A stretch of DNA of 64,000 nt from the NCBI GenBank assembly GCA_030388825.1, contig CP128835.1, positions 1 to 64,000 of the forward strand, written 5' to 3'. Positions 53,107 through 63,045 of the stretch are shown in pieces. How positions within the stretch are numbered: position 1 is the first letter of the stretch; each line of letters begins with the position of its first letter. The notes under the pieces are model-generated. The model made no database searches and was not told the origin of the DNA. It saw nothing but the letters and a program-made list of their open reading frames with translations. Made by a program: the position numbers and the translations under genes. The stretch comes from Rossellomorea sp. AcN35-11. Its GTDB lineage: Bacteria > Bacillota > Bacilli > Bacillales > Bacillaceae_B.

Positions 53107-53628
53107 TTAGTTATGAACGAATTGATACATGAGGATATCGTCAACATATTCATTGTCAGCAATCTTGAATTCGTTTATTTTCCGACCTTCTTCTACGAAT
53201 CCCATCTTCTTGTATAAAGAGAGGGCCCTGTGATTAGTCGAGAAAACCCCTAAACTCATTTTTTCAATGAGGGGATTCTCTTTTGCCCAATCGATGAGTG
53301 CCTGTAAAAGCAATGTTCCGATGCCCCTGCCCCGATACTGTTTACGGACCATCATTCCAATCGAGCCGGTATGTGTCATCCTTTTTCTATTTTGGATATG
53401 AAAAACGATCCAGCCAACTGCTTTCCCGTCTGTTTCTGCAATCAGCAATGTCTCCCTTTCATTTTCCAGTATGTTGTTGATCCAATCCCTTTGTTGTGTT
53501 GGTGTGTTCGAAAACTCTTCGGAAACGGTGATTAAATAATCACCTTCAGAGATGACAGATTGTTGTATGTCTAAGAGGGATTCTGCATCCTCTTCTACTG
53601 CCCTTCGTATCACGTATTGTTCAGACAT
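53107..53628 (-). CDS. GNAT N-acetyltransferase
   Basis: Acetyltransferase of 173 residues with VIRRAVEEDAESLLDIQ at the N-terminus and acetyl-CoA motif GSIGMMVRKQYRGRGIGTLLLQALIDWAKE…KMSLGVFSTNHRALSLYKKMGFVEEGRKI. RimI/YjcK-like. GTGGAGG precedes the ATG. It is convergent with the DUF1648-like gene. Confidence 0.85.
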   Translation of the reverse strand: MSEQYVIRRAVEEDAESLLDIQQSVISEGDYLITVSEEFSNTPTQQRDWINNILENERETLLIAETDGKAVGWIVFHIQNRKRMTHTGSIGMMVRKQYRGRGIGTLLLQALIDWAKENPLIEKMSLGVFSTNHRALSLYKKMGFVEEGRKINEFKIADNEYVDDILMYQFVHN

Positions 53629-53662
53629 TTTACATCCTCCACGTTCGAGTTTAATAGGGGTC

Positions 53663-53945
53663 CTACCTCAACGGTTTCTCTGAAACAATGTGCTTCGAAT
53701 CCTGGTAGTTCCAGAGATTCGCACCATGTTCTTCCGTTACCAGTCCCGCAACTTCTTTGATCACTCCCACGAGTTCAAGCAGGATCCCGTTATCTCTCTC
53801 TTCAAGGGGGATAATGGAGGCAATCTGCTTTTTGGGGATCCCTACAGGATAAAAAGGACGGGTATGATAATAAGTCAGACTCTATCACCTTTTTCACTTC
53901 TTTCTTATCGCTTACCACTTCATCACAATAAAAATCATTTTCCAT
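53663..53945 (-). pseudogene. Decayed HIT-family protein gene
   Basis: The N-terminal part (MENDFYCDEVVSDKKEVKKVIESDL, start 53945) and the rest, in another frame (YYHTRPFYPVGIPKKQIASIIPLEERD…AGLVTEEHGANLWNYQDSKHIVSEKPLR), resemble a HIT hydrolase. The frame shifts near 53866. Compared with family members as I recall them, HIVV before IPKK, the residues around EEHGA and the catalytic HLHWH after DSKH have been lost. The remaining sequence could not form the HxHxH site, so it is a likely pseudogene. Confidence 0.65.
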
Positions 53946-54189
53946 CTCATGACCACCTTGAACTGGCATCTCTATGCCAATTATTTCAAATTTACTGCCG
54001 TATAACAATCATTCTTTACTAGACAGCGAGTATTAATAAATTAATATCAACAGAGGTTCATAGAGATAGTGACCAGTTCACGGGTCATCCTTCTCGTTTT
54101 CAGTAGAAACCACTTTTTATGAAAGTAGTATGTTCATAGGAGGATTGGTATAATTCAATTACAATTTTTAACAAAGGGGATAGTGAAAG

Positions 54190-54485
54190 ATGATGGACTT
54201 ACGTTCGAATTCAGTTAAGTATTTGGCGGTCGCTTCCATGATGTTTTTGGCAGGGGCTGCTGCAGGGGCACCGGCATTCGCTGGGGAAGGTAACAGCATA
54301 AGGGCCATTGAAGATGGGGGATCCGCGGGAGTCACCTGGCAGGAATCGTACCGAAAGACTACGGGAAGTTATACGTTTATCGTGTATAGAAGCGCGAATG
54401 GGGGCAATCAGTGGAAGGAAGTCACGTATGACCCGTTTGGAACGATTGTAAAGGTCAGATATGGTACATTTTATAAAAAAAGAAA
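54190..54485 (+). CDS. Small exported protein, normal stop apparently missing
   Basis: Export signal LAVASMMFLAGAAAGAPAFA (cleavage near residue 31) followed by a short mature part (GEGNSIRAIEDGGSAGVTWQES…TYTFIVYRSANGGNQWKEVTYD…IVKVRYGTFYKK). The frame has no stop before the terminator and runs on to 54942 antisense to the next gene; a TAA is present in the +1 frame just before the terminator, so a single-base change near 54470 would end it. End given here is where the plausible gene stops. Family unknown; promoter TATAAT near 54148. Confidence 0.5.
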
Positions 54486-54513
54486 GGATGATGGACCGGT
54501 ATCCATCATCCTT
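54486..54513. terminator. Bidirectional terminator
   Basis: GGATGATGGA / TCCATCATCC stem with T-runs on both strands, between convergent genes. Confidence 0.85.
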
Positions 54514-54516
54514 TTT

Positions 54517-55161
54517 CTAACGAAACGACTCCGCCATTTTGATCATATCCCGTTTAGTCAGGGTGACATCGGATTGTCCAGGCAAGTATTCCATTTCGTA
54601 CAGGGCATTCCCTTCTATCCAGGACAGGTGATTGACCTTCGCGGGACCATCGGATTCATAGTAGCTTCCTTCGAACGGTCCGACTTTCACCTTTTCCTGG
54701 GACAAGGTGAGATTCGAACCGGGGTCAAATGTCTGAAAGGTCAGTTTGAGGGTGTCCTTTTCTTCTCCCGTCAAGGTGACCAGATAGACCATTTCCGTTG
54801 GGCCCTCCCTTGTTTTCGTGCTTACATTTTTCACTTCAAAAGGGGCTTTCGTCAGGAACTTGAATTCTTTCCCGAGAGATTCAGGTCGATCGGAGGCTTC
54901 GTATTGATAAAGGGGGGCACTGGCATTGTTTCCTTCAAATAACCCCAGCTGCGTACCGCCGAAATAGACAAACAGGGAAAGGCAGGCTGCCACAAACAGA
55001 AAGGACATCATCGGGGCGAATACCGGTTTTTTATTGAAAGAGAAGGACTTTGGCTTCGAATGGATTTCCTCGAGGATATGTTCCCTCATATTATTGGTAA
55101 AGCCACGGCCTTTAAATGTCTCTTCTTTCATTAATCCACGCAGGGCTTTGAGTTCATCCAT
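54517..55161 (-). CDS. Anti-sigma-like membrane protein
   Basis: Protein of 214 residues with one membrane segment (PVFAPMMSFLFVAACLSLFVYFGG, about 45-68), a cytoplasmic N-terminus and an extracytoplasmic part (EGNNASAPLYQYEASDRPESL…TEMVYLVTLTGEE) resembling DUF4367/DUF4179-type sensors. The N-terminus lacks a clear zinc anti-sigma motif. It overlaps the ECF sigma gene by 8 bp, so it is its likely anti-sigma partner. Confidence 0.75.
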   Translation of the reverse strand: MDELKALRGLMKEETFKGRGFTNNMREHILEEIHSKPKSFSFNKKPVFAPMMSFLFVAACLSLFVYFGGTQLGLFEGNNASAPLYQYEASDRPESLGKEFKFLTKAPFEVKNVSTKTREGPTEMVYLVTLTGEEKDTLKLTFQTFDPGSNLTLSQEKVKVGPFEGSYYESDGPAKVNHLSWIEGNALYEMEYLPGQSDVTLTKRDMIKMAESFR

Positions 55162-55702
55162 GTTTATCCACCTCGTTCCGTTTAATCGCTGAGCCGAGCA
55201 ATGCCTTGCCTCTGGTCAATCGTGTCTTCACCGTATTCGTGTTTAAATCCATACAGGCACCGATTTCCGACAGCTTCATCTCTTCGAAATAATACAGGAA
55301 GATGATTTCCCGGTATTTGACGGGCAGGGACAGGACGGCCTGGATAAGTTCTGAATTCCGTTCTTTCTCCATGACGGCCTGTTCTGGTGCCCCCATCTTT
55401 CCTTTGACCATGTCATTGATCTTACTTGATATACTGATCATCCTCGTATCCCAGCGTCTTAAGTAATCCTTGCAATGGTTGACGGCGACGCTGATGATCC
55501 ACGTTTTTAGGGTGGAATCCTGCCGGAAGGTGTCCATCTTCCGGTAAAACTTGATGAAAATCTCCTGTGTGAGATCCTCCGCCAGACTGTGGTCCTTCAC
55601 ATAGGAATAGACAACATAATAAACATCGTTTCCGTATTCAGTCATGGCTTTCTCAAGCAGTCGGTCTTTCTCCGATTTACTGGTCTGTCCTGGCTGCTCC
55701 AT
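55154..55702 (-). CDS. ECF-type RNA polymerase sigma factor
   Basis: Sigma-70 family protein of 182 residues. Region 2 (YYVVYSYVKDHSLAEDLTQEIFIKFYRKMDTFRQDSTLKTWI, about 28-70) and region 4 (LPVKYREIIFLYYFEEMKLSEIGACMDLNTNTVKTRLTRGKALL, about 125-168) are complete, with the DLTQEIFIKFY core of ECF factors. The next gene encodes the anti-sigma partner. Trigger unknown; cell-envelope stress is usual. Confidence 0.9.
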   Translation of the reverse strand: MEQPGQTSKSEKDRLLEKAMTEYGNDVYYVVYSYVKDHSLAEDLTQEIFIKFYRKMDTFRQDSTLKTWIISVAVNHCKDYLRRWDTRMISISSKINDMVKGKMGAPEQAVMEKERNSELIQAVLSLPVKYREIIFLYYFEEMKLSEIGACMDLNTNTVKTRLTRGKALLGSAIKRNEVDKHG

Positions 55703-55847
55703 TTTTATATGTTCACCTGCTTTGTATGTATCTCTACTAATGTGACGTTTCTCAATTGAAAAAAGTTTGGTATTTTAGGTATTTGAAGCATCATCTTCCG
55801 GAAATGAACAGAGGCAATCACCAGTATCAGCGATTGCCTAGAAACCA

Positions 55848-57626
55848 TTATTTAAGATTCTCAGTAGCTTTCAAATACTGATCAACTGCTGCCTTCAATG
55901 GTTGGATAGATGTTTCCCAGAAGTTCGTCCCCGTTAATTCCTCCTGGAGGAACTGGACGCTCAGCTGCTCCATGGATTGGTTCCCTGAGGATGCGAGCAA
56001 TTGGTCGTATCGTGCAGGGAATGTTTCTTTATCCTGCTGATAAAGAGAATAGATGCCGTTACTGAACAAGTAACCGATGGTATACGGTAGATTGTAAAAG
56101 GCCTTTTCTGTATTAAAGAAATGCGGGATGGTCATCCAATTATGGGTATTCACTTCTTCCAATGAGTCTTGGAACCATTCTTTTTCCGTTTCCTCCATTA
56201 ACTGAACGATCTCAGCTGATGAAAGCTTCCCGCTTTTACGCTTTTTGTAAAATGCTGCCTCGAACTCGTACTTGGCTGGGATATACGAGATGTATTTCAG
56301 TCCGTTCGTGATTTTCATTTCCATTAGAGACAGTCTGTCTTCTTCTGTCTTCGCTAAATCGATGGCTGCATCGAGGACGAGATTTTCAGCAAAAGTGGAC
56401 GCTGTTTCAGCAAGACCCGTACCTACTTTGTGAGAGAAACCAGGTTGTTCATACAGGAGGGAATTGTGATAGGCATGCCCCAGCTCATGAGCGATGGTGA
56501 CGACATCCTGGTAGTTGCCGGTAAATGATAGCATCACACGGCTTTCTTTTGCATTTGGGAACGATGCACAAAATGCACCATGACGTTTTGAGTTTGCAGG
56601 CGCTGCGTCAATCCAGCCCTTTTCAAATGCGTTTTGTGCGAATTGGCCCATTTTTTCACTGAAGAGATAGAACTGTTTGGTCACAATGTCTGCCGCTTCC
56701 TCGTATGTAAGACTCGTCTTAGAAGAGAAGATTGGGGCATAGATGTCATACCAGCTCAATTTCGTTACTTGGCTCAACGTAGCTTTTCGTTCCAGAAAAA
56801 GATGCAGCAAGGATGTGTGTGAATGGAGTGTGTGCATCATGCTGTTGACTGAGACTTCACTGATCCGGTTTTGTTCTAACATTTCCTTCAGGGGATTCTT
56901 CCATCCCCGCAAACGATAGAGCTCATTGCGGTATCCGGAAAAATGGTTGAAAATGGATGAAAACCGATCTTCATTCTCACGGCAGACCGTTGAAAGGGAG
57001 GCGGCGATTTCCTTCCTGATCCCCCTGTCCCCCGAAAGCATGGCCCGCATGTAGGCCATATCAAATGAAAGACTCTCTAAACCTTCCCCATTCCTAACCG
57101 GGACAGTCAGGCGGGTGTACTCTTCCTCGTATAAGTCTTCCCAACCGTCAAATCCATGAACAGACAGGGAGTGAATCAGCGTTTCCATCTCCGGCTCGAG
57201 CCTGTCCTTCACCTTTTTTCTCTGTTCCGTTAGAAACCGCTCACTTCCCTCCACTTCTTTACGTTGAATGAATGCTTCCCAGTTCACGTCTGGCATATCG
57301 GCAAGAAACTGACTGTAAACAAGGAGCAGTGTATCCATTTTCGCTTTCAACACATTACTCTTTTCACTAAGACCCTGTGCTTCCTTGTCAAAAACATTTC
57401 CAGCTGCCAGGCAATAGATATACTCATCCATATGGAATACCTTCGTATAGAGATCCTGTACACGTTCGGTCATTTCTACTGCATGATCGGGGCGGAGCTG
57501 TTTTTCAAAAGAAGACTGCGCTTCCTCGATTTGTAAACGAATGAGCTGAATGTGATCCTCCACATGACCGGCTCCCGGTTGAACCCTTTCTAAATCCCAT
57601 TGCATTTTCTTCTCCGTTTGCTTCAC
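55848..57626 (-). CDS. M3-family oligoendopeptidase (PepF-like)
   Basis: Zinc peptidase of 592 residues. The catalytic motif HELGHAYH (about 388-395) and the downstream TASTFAENLVLDAA glutamate region are clear; the helical N-terminal half is that of M3 peptidases. It cleaves oligopeptides in the cytoplasm. It starts with GTG after GGAGGGG. Monocistronic. Confidence 0.9.
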   Translation of the reverse strand: MKQTEKKMQWDLERVQPGAGHVEDHIQLIRLQIEEAQSSFEKQLRPDHAVEMTERVQDLYTKVFHMDEYIYCLAAGNVFDKEAQGLSEKSNVLKAKMDTLLLVYSQFLADMPDVNWEAFIQRKEVEGSERFLTEQRKKVKDRLEPEMETLIHSLSVHGFDGWEDLYEEEYTRLTVPVRNGEGLESLSFDMAYMRAMLSGDRGIRKEIAASLSTVCRENEDRFSSIFNHFSGYRNELYRLRGWKNPLKEMLEQNRISEVSVNSMMHTLHSHTSLLHLFLERKATLSQVTKLSWYDIYAPIFSSKTSLTYEEAADIVTKQFYLFSEKMGQFAQNAFEKGWIDAAPANSKRHGAFCASFPNAKESRVMLSFTGNYQDVVTIAHELGHAYHNSLLYEQPGFSHKVGTGLAETASTFAENLVLDAAIDLAKTEEDRLSLMEMKITNGLKYISYIPAKYEFEAAFYKKRKSGKLSSAEIVQLMEETEKEWFQDSLEEVNTHNWMTIPHFFNTEKAFYNLPYTIGYLFSNGIYSLYQQDKETFPARYDQLLASSGNQSMEQLSVQFLQEELTGTNFWETSIQPLKAAVDQYLKATENLK

Positions 57627-57808
57627 GTTTATCCCCTCCTACTAATCTACTTACATTGTAAAGGAGCATGGAACATTCTACTTCAGTCTCAGGGTGGATA
57701 AGGAAAGCTCGGGAGACCTACGATTACATCCTACTATGTTCGGCCACTGGATGATGAAGCAGCTCCATCATGAACCGATCTTTGAGGAAATGTTGGTTAG
57801 GCCTCTAT

Positions 57809-58456
57809 TCAAAGCGTAATCCTATCCCCTGCTCCTTTCACCTCAATCAACACCTCTTCTCCCAACTCACACTGAATCATCTGCATTCTCCCTGAAGAAG
57901 AAAAATCCTTCGGCATGAGTCCATTCAATGGCATCGTAAAGGAAGCAATCCCCAATTCCTGATACGTTTCCCCGATTAATTTACTGCATGTATAATCTTT
58001 CGCTTTAGAAGGAATGGAAAAAATCCTGCCCTCCATCACCTCTTTGATCATGTTCCATTCTGAAGGATTGGGGATTCCGTGGACTTTTTTCATATAGTGG
58101 AGAAATGCCTGTTCATCCACTGGCTGGTTATGCTCAAGGGAACGCCACGCATAGGCAGGTGGTTGGTAAGGTACAACATCTTGTCCATAGGTTTTTAAAC
58201 GATCGATTAATTTGACTATTTTCGGGCCTGTCAGGTTGTCATGCATGACCTCATCCTGTAAATTCGTTAAGGCTGTAGACTCCCAAAAGTATACTTCCCC
58301 TTCTGGATTAGGCCGATAGACCATGCCAACATGGGACCACATGCTATTCTCTAATTTCTCAACTAGTTTGCTCATTCGATATTGTCCACTGAACAGGATG
58401 AGATCTCCTGTCTTTAGTTCTGGATAAAGTGAGTCGATGGATTGTGATTTCATCAT
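57809..58456 (-). CDS. YiiX/YebB-like NlpC/P60-superfamily hydrolase
   Basis: Protein of 215 residues resembling the permuted papain-like YiiX family: LKTGDLILFSGQYRMSKLVEKLENSMWSHVGMVYR (catalytic His in SHVGMV near residue 42) and KAKDYTCSKLIGETYQELGI (Cys near 166). In the permuted order the His block precedes the Cys block. Probably a lipid or peptide amidase. I chose ATG 58456 with AAGGAG upstream. Confidence 0.78.
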   Translation of the reverse strand: MMKSQSIDSLYPELKTGDLILFSGQYRMSKLVEKLENSMWSHVGMVYRPNPEGEVYFWESTALTNLQDEVMHDNLTGPKIVKLIDRLKTYGQDVVPYQPPAYAWRSLEHNQPVDEQAFLHYMKKVHGIPNPSEWNMIKEVMEGRIFSIPSKAKDYTCSKLIGETYQELGIASFTMPLNGLMPKDFSSSGRMQMIQCELGEEVLIEVKGAGDRITL

Positions 58457-58536
58457 TTTTTCTCCTTTTTTTAATTTTCTCATAAAAAGTCTGTGCTATA
58501 ATCATACAATATTGACTAAAATTAGGAGCCTTTTTT

Positions 58537-60700
58537 ATGAAAAAATATATCTTGCTTTTCATATTCTTCGCTTTCTTCATGACATTCCCATCAAGTCTTT
58601 CTGTATACGCAACGAGTCACACGAATACGGTCACCATAGATGATGGATTCCAGGAATTAGATCTGAGAAACCAATTAGAAATATTTTTTGATCATAAGCA
58701 CGTATCGAATGAAAAAATCCTCGAAAAGACCGACGCGTTTGTACCATTATCCAAAGCCAATCCATCAGGAGATATTGACGATACGGTCTATTGGCTGAAA
58801 GTGAATGTGAGGAATGCTTCCCAGCACCAGAGGGATCTTCTCCTTGAGATCAAGAAGCCCCATTTAAGCTCCGTCACGTTGTACAAACAAAGGGAAGGTC
58901 AGCTTCAGAAGGAAGAAACGATAGGGTACCGCTATCCTTTCAACATAAGAGACTACAAGCATCGGAATCTCGTGTTTACCCTGCAGCTCCCTGGGGATGA
59001 AGCCGGCACCTATTTTTTGAAAATGGAGACGGACAGTTTCTTTCAGGCGCCCGTGTCCTTATGGGATCCCATTGCGTTCTCTGAATCCAACTATATGAAT
59101 CAATCGATTCTTGGTGTGTTCTATGGCATTATGCTGGCCATGATCATCTATAATACATTCCTGTTCTTCTCTCTAAGGGAAAAAAGTTATTTCTATTACA
59201 TATTGTTTATTTCCGGATTTACGATGCTGCAGGCGATCTGGGACGGATTGGCCTTTCAGTTTGTATGGGGGGGACTTTCCGTGGTGGGCCCTCAGGTCAA
59301 ATGTCTTCTTTATCTTATGGTCATCCTTGTTCGCCCTTCAGTTCACGAGGCATTTCCTTCAGTTGAAGGAACATGCACCTGTCCTGAATAAGATCGTCAC
59401 CTATTTCACTCTCGTGTGTGCCCTGTGCCTGACCTTTTCTCTTTTCATGCCTGTCGGGATCATGACCATGGTCAGTACTGTGATCGCTACGGTCTTCCTG
59501 ATATTTCTTATCGTCATTGCCCTGAAGGTAAGGCTCCGGACAAGGGAGGCAAAGTTCTTCTTATCCGCCTGGGCACTCCTCTTTGTCGGGGTGATCCTGA
59601 ACCTGCTCGCGGCGTATAAGCTCATCCCCCTGACGAATCTGACATTGTTCGCCCCTAAGATCGGAGGGGTTGTGGAGGTATTGGTGCTCTCCCTTGGTCT
59701 CGCCGACAAAATCAAGCGGATGAGGAAAGAAAAGGCTCACGAAACCAAGAAGTATTATGTTCATACGCTCATGCAGCATTCCTTTAAACAGATGTCCATA
59801 ATGGACGAGCTTGAATCGTTGACGGAACAAGGATTAACCTGTTTGAGGGATGTCACCCATTTTGAAAAAGGGGTATATCTCAAAGAGACTGAAGAAGGCT
59901 GGCGGGTCGTGTCCCAAATAGGCAGTATCAAGGGAAGTGCGCCTGACGAGATAGAGGCGCGGAAATTGGAGTGGTATGCTTATTTTAAAGAAGCGGATGA
60001 AGCGAGGAATGCCCTTGGGATGGAGTCCTTGGACGGTTCTACCTTATCCATACCGATTACAGGCAGCACCCACACTGGATTATTCATTCTCTGCAGCAAC
60101 CGGAAGGACGGAGTGGACCTTTCCATCATGGACAGCATCCTCCCTTCGTTCATCGGGCAGTTCACTGCCTTGATCGATCAAAAGGAAGGCCTGAAGACGC
60201 TGAAAAGGTCTGCCATGATCGATCACTTGACGAAAATATACAACCGAAAGTACTTCCTGGAAAAAGCGAACGAGCTTCATGAGCAGGAAGGGAACGGACC
60301 TGCTTCCCTCCTGTTGATCGACATCGATCACTTTAAGAGAATCAATGATTCATATGGGCATTTAATTGGAGATCAGGCGATTACCTTTGCAGCCGATCTC
60401 ATCCAGGACGTCTTCCATGAAAAAGGGATTGTAGGCCGCTTTGGCGGTGAAGAATTCATCGTCTACTTAGAGGGGGCGGATAAAGAACGTGCATTGGAAA
60501 TGGCGAACACCCTTCTCGATGTCCTGCACAGAGAAAGCTTTCCCCTTGATGACGGCAGCTCCCTATTCCTAACCGTCAGCATCGGGTTCTGTACCACCGG
60601 GAACCATCGAGAGAAGAGTCTTCATGCTATGATCCAAAGTGCCGATACCGAATTATATAAGGCCAAGCATAATGGACGGGATCAGGTATCAGCTTGTTGA
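58537..60700 (+). pseudogene. 7TM-receptor diguanylate cyclase (GGDEF), frameshifted
   Basis: A membrane diguanylate cyclase of about 720 residues. The export signal and 7TMR-DISMED2-like extracytoplasmic domain (IDDGFQELDLRNQLEIFFDHKH…) lead to the 7TM region; the frame shifts near 59258 in a T-run (…AFQ to LYGGDFPWWALRSNVFF…), then continues through the 7TM part to a GGDEF domain with GRFGGEEFIVYLEGADK and DHLTKIYNRKYFL. GGEEF is an active-site variant that makes cyclic di-GMP. AGGAGCC precedes the ATG. Confidence 0.78.
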
Positions 60701-60810
60701 TAATGGAATGCTGACGGCTCTGTCAAACAGTATGTGCAAGATGGTGAGGTTTTCGCGACCGATTTCAACCGTTTTTCAAACGTATATCAATGGGTGAAAA
60801 AAGCCTACTA

Positions 60811-60843
60811 AAAAGCCAGGCATCACGATGATGACTGGCTTTT
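60811..60843 (-). terminator. Terminator overlapping the DUF454 gene stop
   Basis: AAAAGCCAG / CTGGCTTTT stem with an inner CATCA / TGATG pair; the minus-strand gene's stop codon lies inside it. It may also stop plus-strand transcription after the GGDEF gene. Confidence 0.65.
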
Positions 60844-61239
60844 CTCTATTTCATATGACGCTGGATGAATCGTCTTGATTTTCTTGATGAAATAATAATG
60901 CTTGTAAAGGGCGAGGCCGATTAAGATGATCCGGACGAAGAGAATATCCACGTACAGGACCGAAAGAAGAATAAAGAAATCCGCCGTCAGGTTGATCCTG
61001 ATCTTCTCTCTTCTCGTCATCCCCTTCTTTTCAAGAAAGGCTACAACATACTTCTCATAAACGGTGGTGTTTTTAAACCAGGCTTCCATCCGCTTGGAGC
61101 TTTTCGCAAAGCAGTAGGCAGCGAATAAGTAAAACGGTCCACCCGGCAGGACCGGAAGCACCGTGCCGGCAATCCCCAAGAGCAGGGATACAAGCCCCAG
61201 CAGCATGAACAGAATGCTTTTCACTTTTTTTATTGTCAT
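60823..61239 (-). CDS. DUF454 membrane protein, YbaN-like
   Basis: Protein of 138 residues with two or three membrane segments and the family block LGIAGTVLPVLPGGPFYLFAAYCFAKSSKRMEAWFKNTTVYEKYV. Widespread YbaN-like family, function unknown. AGGGGAAATCGACC precedes the ATG. Monocistronic. 61240-61485 upstream shows no gene. Confidence 0.85.
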   Translation of the reverse strand: MTIKKVKSILFMLLGLVSLLLGIAGTVLPVLPGGPFYLFAAYCFAKSSKRMEAWFKNTTVYEKYVVAFLEKKGMTRREKIRINLTADFFILLSVLYVDILFVRIILIGLALYKHYYFIKKIKTIHPASYEIEKSQSSS

Positions 61240-61485
61240 GGTCGATTTCCCCTATGTCACTATATTCATAGATCTACAACACCCATTGTACTATAAATAT
61301 ACCAGGAAAGGCGCACACTTTGTTTAGGAGATTCCTGTCAATGACCGTTCATCTCCTACCGTCACTGTTTCCGTGACTCTTTTCACCCGCCTTCCTTTCT
61401 CTAACAATATGAACCTATCGGGAATTTCATGCCCTTCTGATCCAGGGGAGATTTGCCTCGAAAGGACACTGGACCTCCGACGCCC

Positions 61486-62470
61486 TTACTGCATCCACTT
61501 CGCCATTTCAAAATAGACGGGGATTCCTATGACCAGGTTGAATGGAAACGTTACACCAAGAGACAACCCTAAATAGATAGACGGGTTTGCCTCTGGTACA
61601 GATGTCTTGAGAGCCGCCGGGGCTGCAATGTAGGAAGCACTTCCCGCCAGCACGCCCATTAAGGTCGTTCCGCCTAAAGATAATCCCGACAAATGACCGA
61701 CGACGACACCGAGACCCCCAAACAGGACGGGAGCGAATACGGCAAAAAGCACCAGGGGGAATCCGTGCTTTTTCACTTCATGCAATCGTTCGCCTGCCAT
61801 CAAGCCCATATTTAACAGGAATAAAATAAGAATGCTGCTGTATAAGTCCAAAAATAACGGTTTAACCGTCGGCAGGGCCCGTTCGCCAAGGACGGAACCG
61901 ATGAATAAGCTCCCGACAAGAAGCAGAATGCTTTTTCCAAACAAACTTTCCCTCAGGATTTCTTTGTTGAACAAATTCCCTGAAGAAGGAAGTGACTCGT
62001 CATTCCCCTTCCTTTCCAATACCTTTAACAGTAACAGGGAAACCAGGATCGCCGGGCTTTCCATCAGGACCACCAGGGCATTCATGAATCCTTCATAGGT
62101 GGTTCCGCTTGCTTTCAAGGAATGAAATGGCGGCTCCGTATGTCACAATGCTGATGGAACCATATGTCGCTGATAGTCCGATGGCGTTTTTCAAGTCCAT
62201 CTTGATGACTTTCATCATCAGCAGGGTGATCAGGGGGGTGATGACCCCGATGAACATCGCTCCCGTGATCGGCCCCAGAACGAGAGGGATCGAATAATGC
62301 GAAAGCTCGATCCCCCCCTTGATGCCGATCGCAATCAATAAATAGATACTCAAGCCCTCACTCAGGCCCTTCGGAAACTTCAAATCCGACTTACAAATAG
62401 CCGCAATAACCCCCAGTACAAAGAAGAATACCATGGGGGATGCGATGTTTTGAATCATGATTTCTGTCAT
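61486..62470 (-). pseudogene. SbtA-like sodium-dependent bicarbonate permease, frameshifted
   Basis: Two frames make one membrane protein of about 327 residues, of the Sbt_1 (SbtA-like) family. N-terminal part (PMVFFFVLGVIAAICKSDLKFPKGLSEGLSIYLLIAIGIKGGIELS) and, after a shift near 62115 (FL to KASGTTYEGFMNALVVLMESPAILVSLLLL), the C-terminal part with GTTLMGVLAGSASYIAAPAALKTSVPEANPSIYLGLSLGVTFPFNL. Removing one T restores the frame. In cyanobacteria the protein imports bicarbonate with Na+. It is 82 bp downstream of a carbonic-anhydrase-like gene. Confidence 0.75.
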
Positions 62471-62552
62471 TATTGTCCTCCCTACCTACTTCAGAAGCCC
62501 CGGACATGCCAGGGCATGCTGTGTTCTCATTCACAAGGGGTAACCACTGCCG

Positions 62553-63005
62553 CTACCCGATTTCCACCTTGCCATTTCCGTCTATCACCCATCCATGGAC
62601 CGTGATATGCTTCGGAATGAGGGGGTGCCCTGTGATCTTCTCCATATTCTTCTTGATGCGTGCCACCGGATCCCCGGAACCAAGTAACCAATCATACACC
62701 CCACCACCGACGACATTCATGTACTGAATCGTTTTTATGGTGTCCGGGGATATCCCGGCCTTCGAGAATTCCGATTGAAAATACTCTTTTGTAAAAGGTG
62801 TGTCCTTGCTTTCCTTATGGAAAAGAAGATAAATGGCATCGATGTTTTCCTGATAAATGGATAAGATGATGTTCCTCATGCTGCATCCATACGGGTGGCT
62901 GATATCTGCCCCAAAAGAGTCAATCACCCGAACGATTTCCACATCGTGCAATACGTCATGGATTCCTTCTTGAGTATTCGTGACAACCAGTCCTCTTGTT
63001 TTCAT
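62553..63005 (-). CDS. Beta-carbonic-anhydrase-like protein lacking zinc ligands
   Basis: Protein of 150 residues. GADISHPYGCSMRNIILSIYQENIDAIYLLFH, IKTIQYMNVVGGGVYDWLLGSG and HPLIPKHITVHGWVIDGNGKVEIG align, by memory, with AGAIVSHPFGSVMRSILVAIYEL and the C-terminal block of YtiB-type beta carbonic anhydrases. The CxDxR site corresponds to VTNTQEG and the HxxC site to HKES, so two of three zinc ligands and the Asp-Arg dyad are gone; about 35 N-terminal residues are missing. Enzyme activity is unlikely; a regulatory role beside SbtA is possible. ATG 63005 follows GGAGAGG. Confidence 0.7.
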   Translation of the reverse strand: MKTRGLVVTNTQEGIHDVLHDVEIVRVIDSFGADISHPYGCSMRNIILSIYQENIDAIYLLFHKESKDTPFTKEYFQSEFSKAGISPDTIKTIQYMNVVGGGVYDWLLGSGDPVARIKKNMEKITGHPLIPKHITVHGWVIDGNGKVEIG

Positions 63006-63045
63006 GAACAATCCTCTCCTTCAAGTTGAAGTGTCTTTTTTCGGC

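Noticed and set aside
54486-54942. C-terminal 150 codons of the frame starting at 54190
   Set aside because: It reads through a bidirectional terminator and is antisense to a convincing anti-sigma gene.
57736-57819. 28-codon frame starting MFGHWMMKQLHHEP
   Set aside because: It has no ribosome site and overlaps the end of the YiiX-like gene; possibly a gene remnant, but I cannot identify it.
60704-60811. 35-codon coding-like stretch (…GSVKQYVQDGEVFATDF…) after the GGDEF gene
   Set aside because: It has no start codon or ribosome site; could be a remnant of a lost gene, but too short to support.
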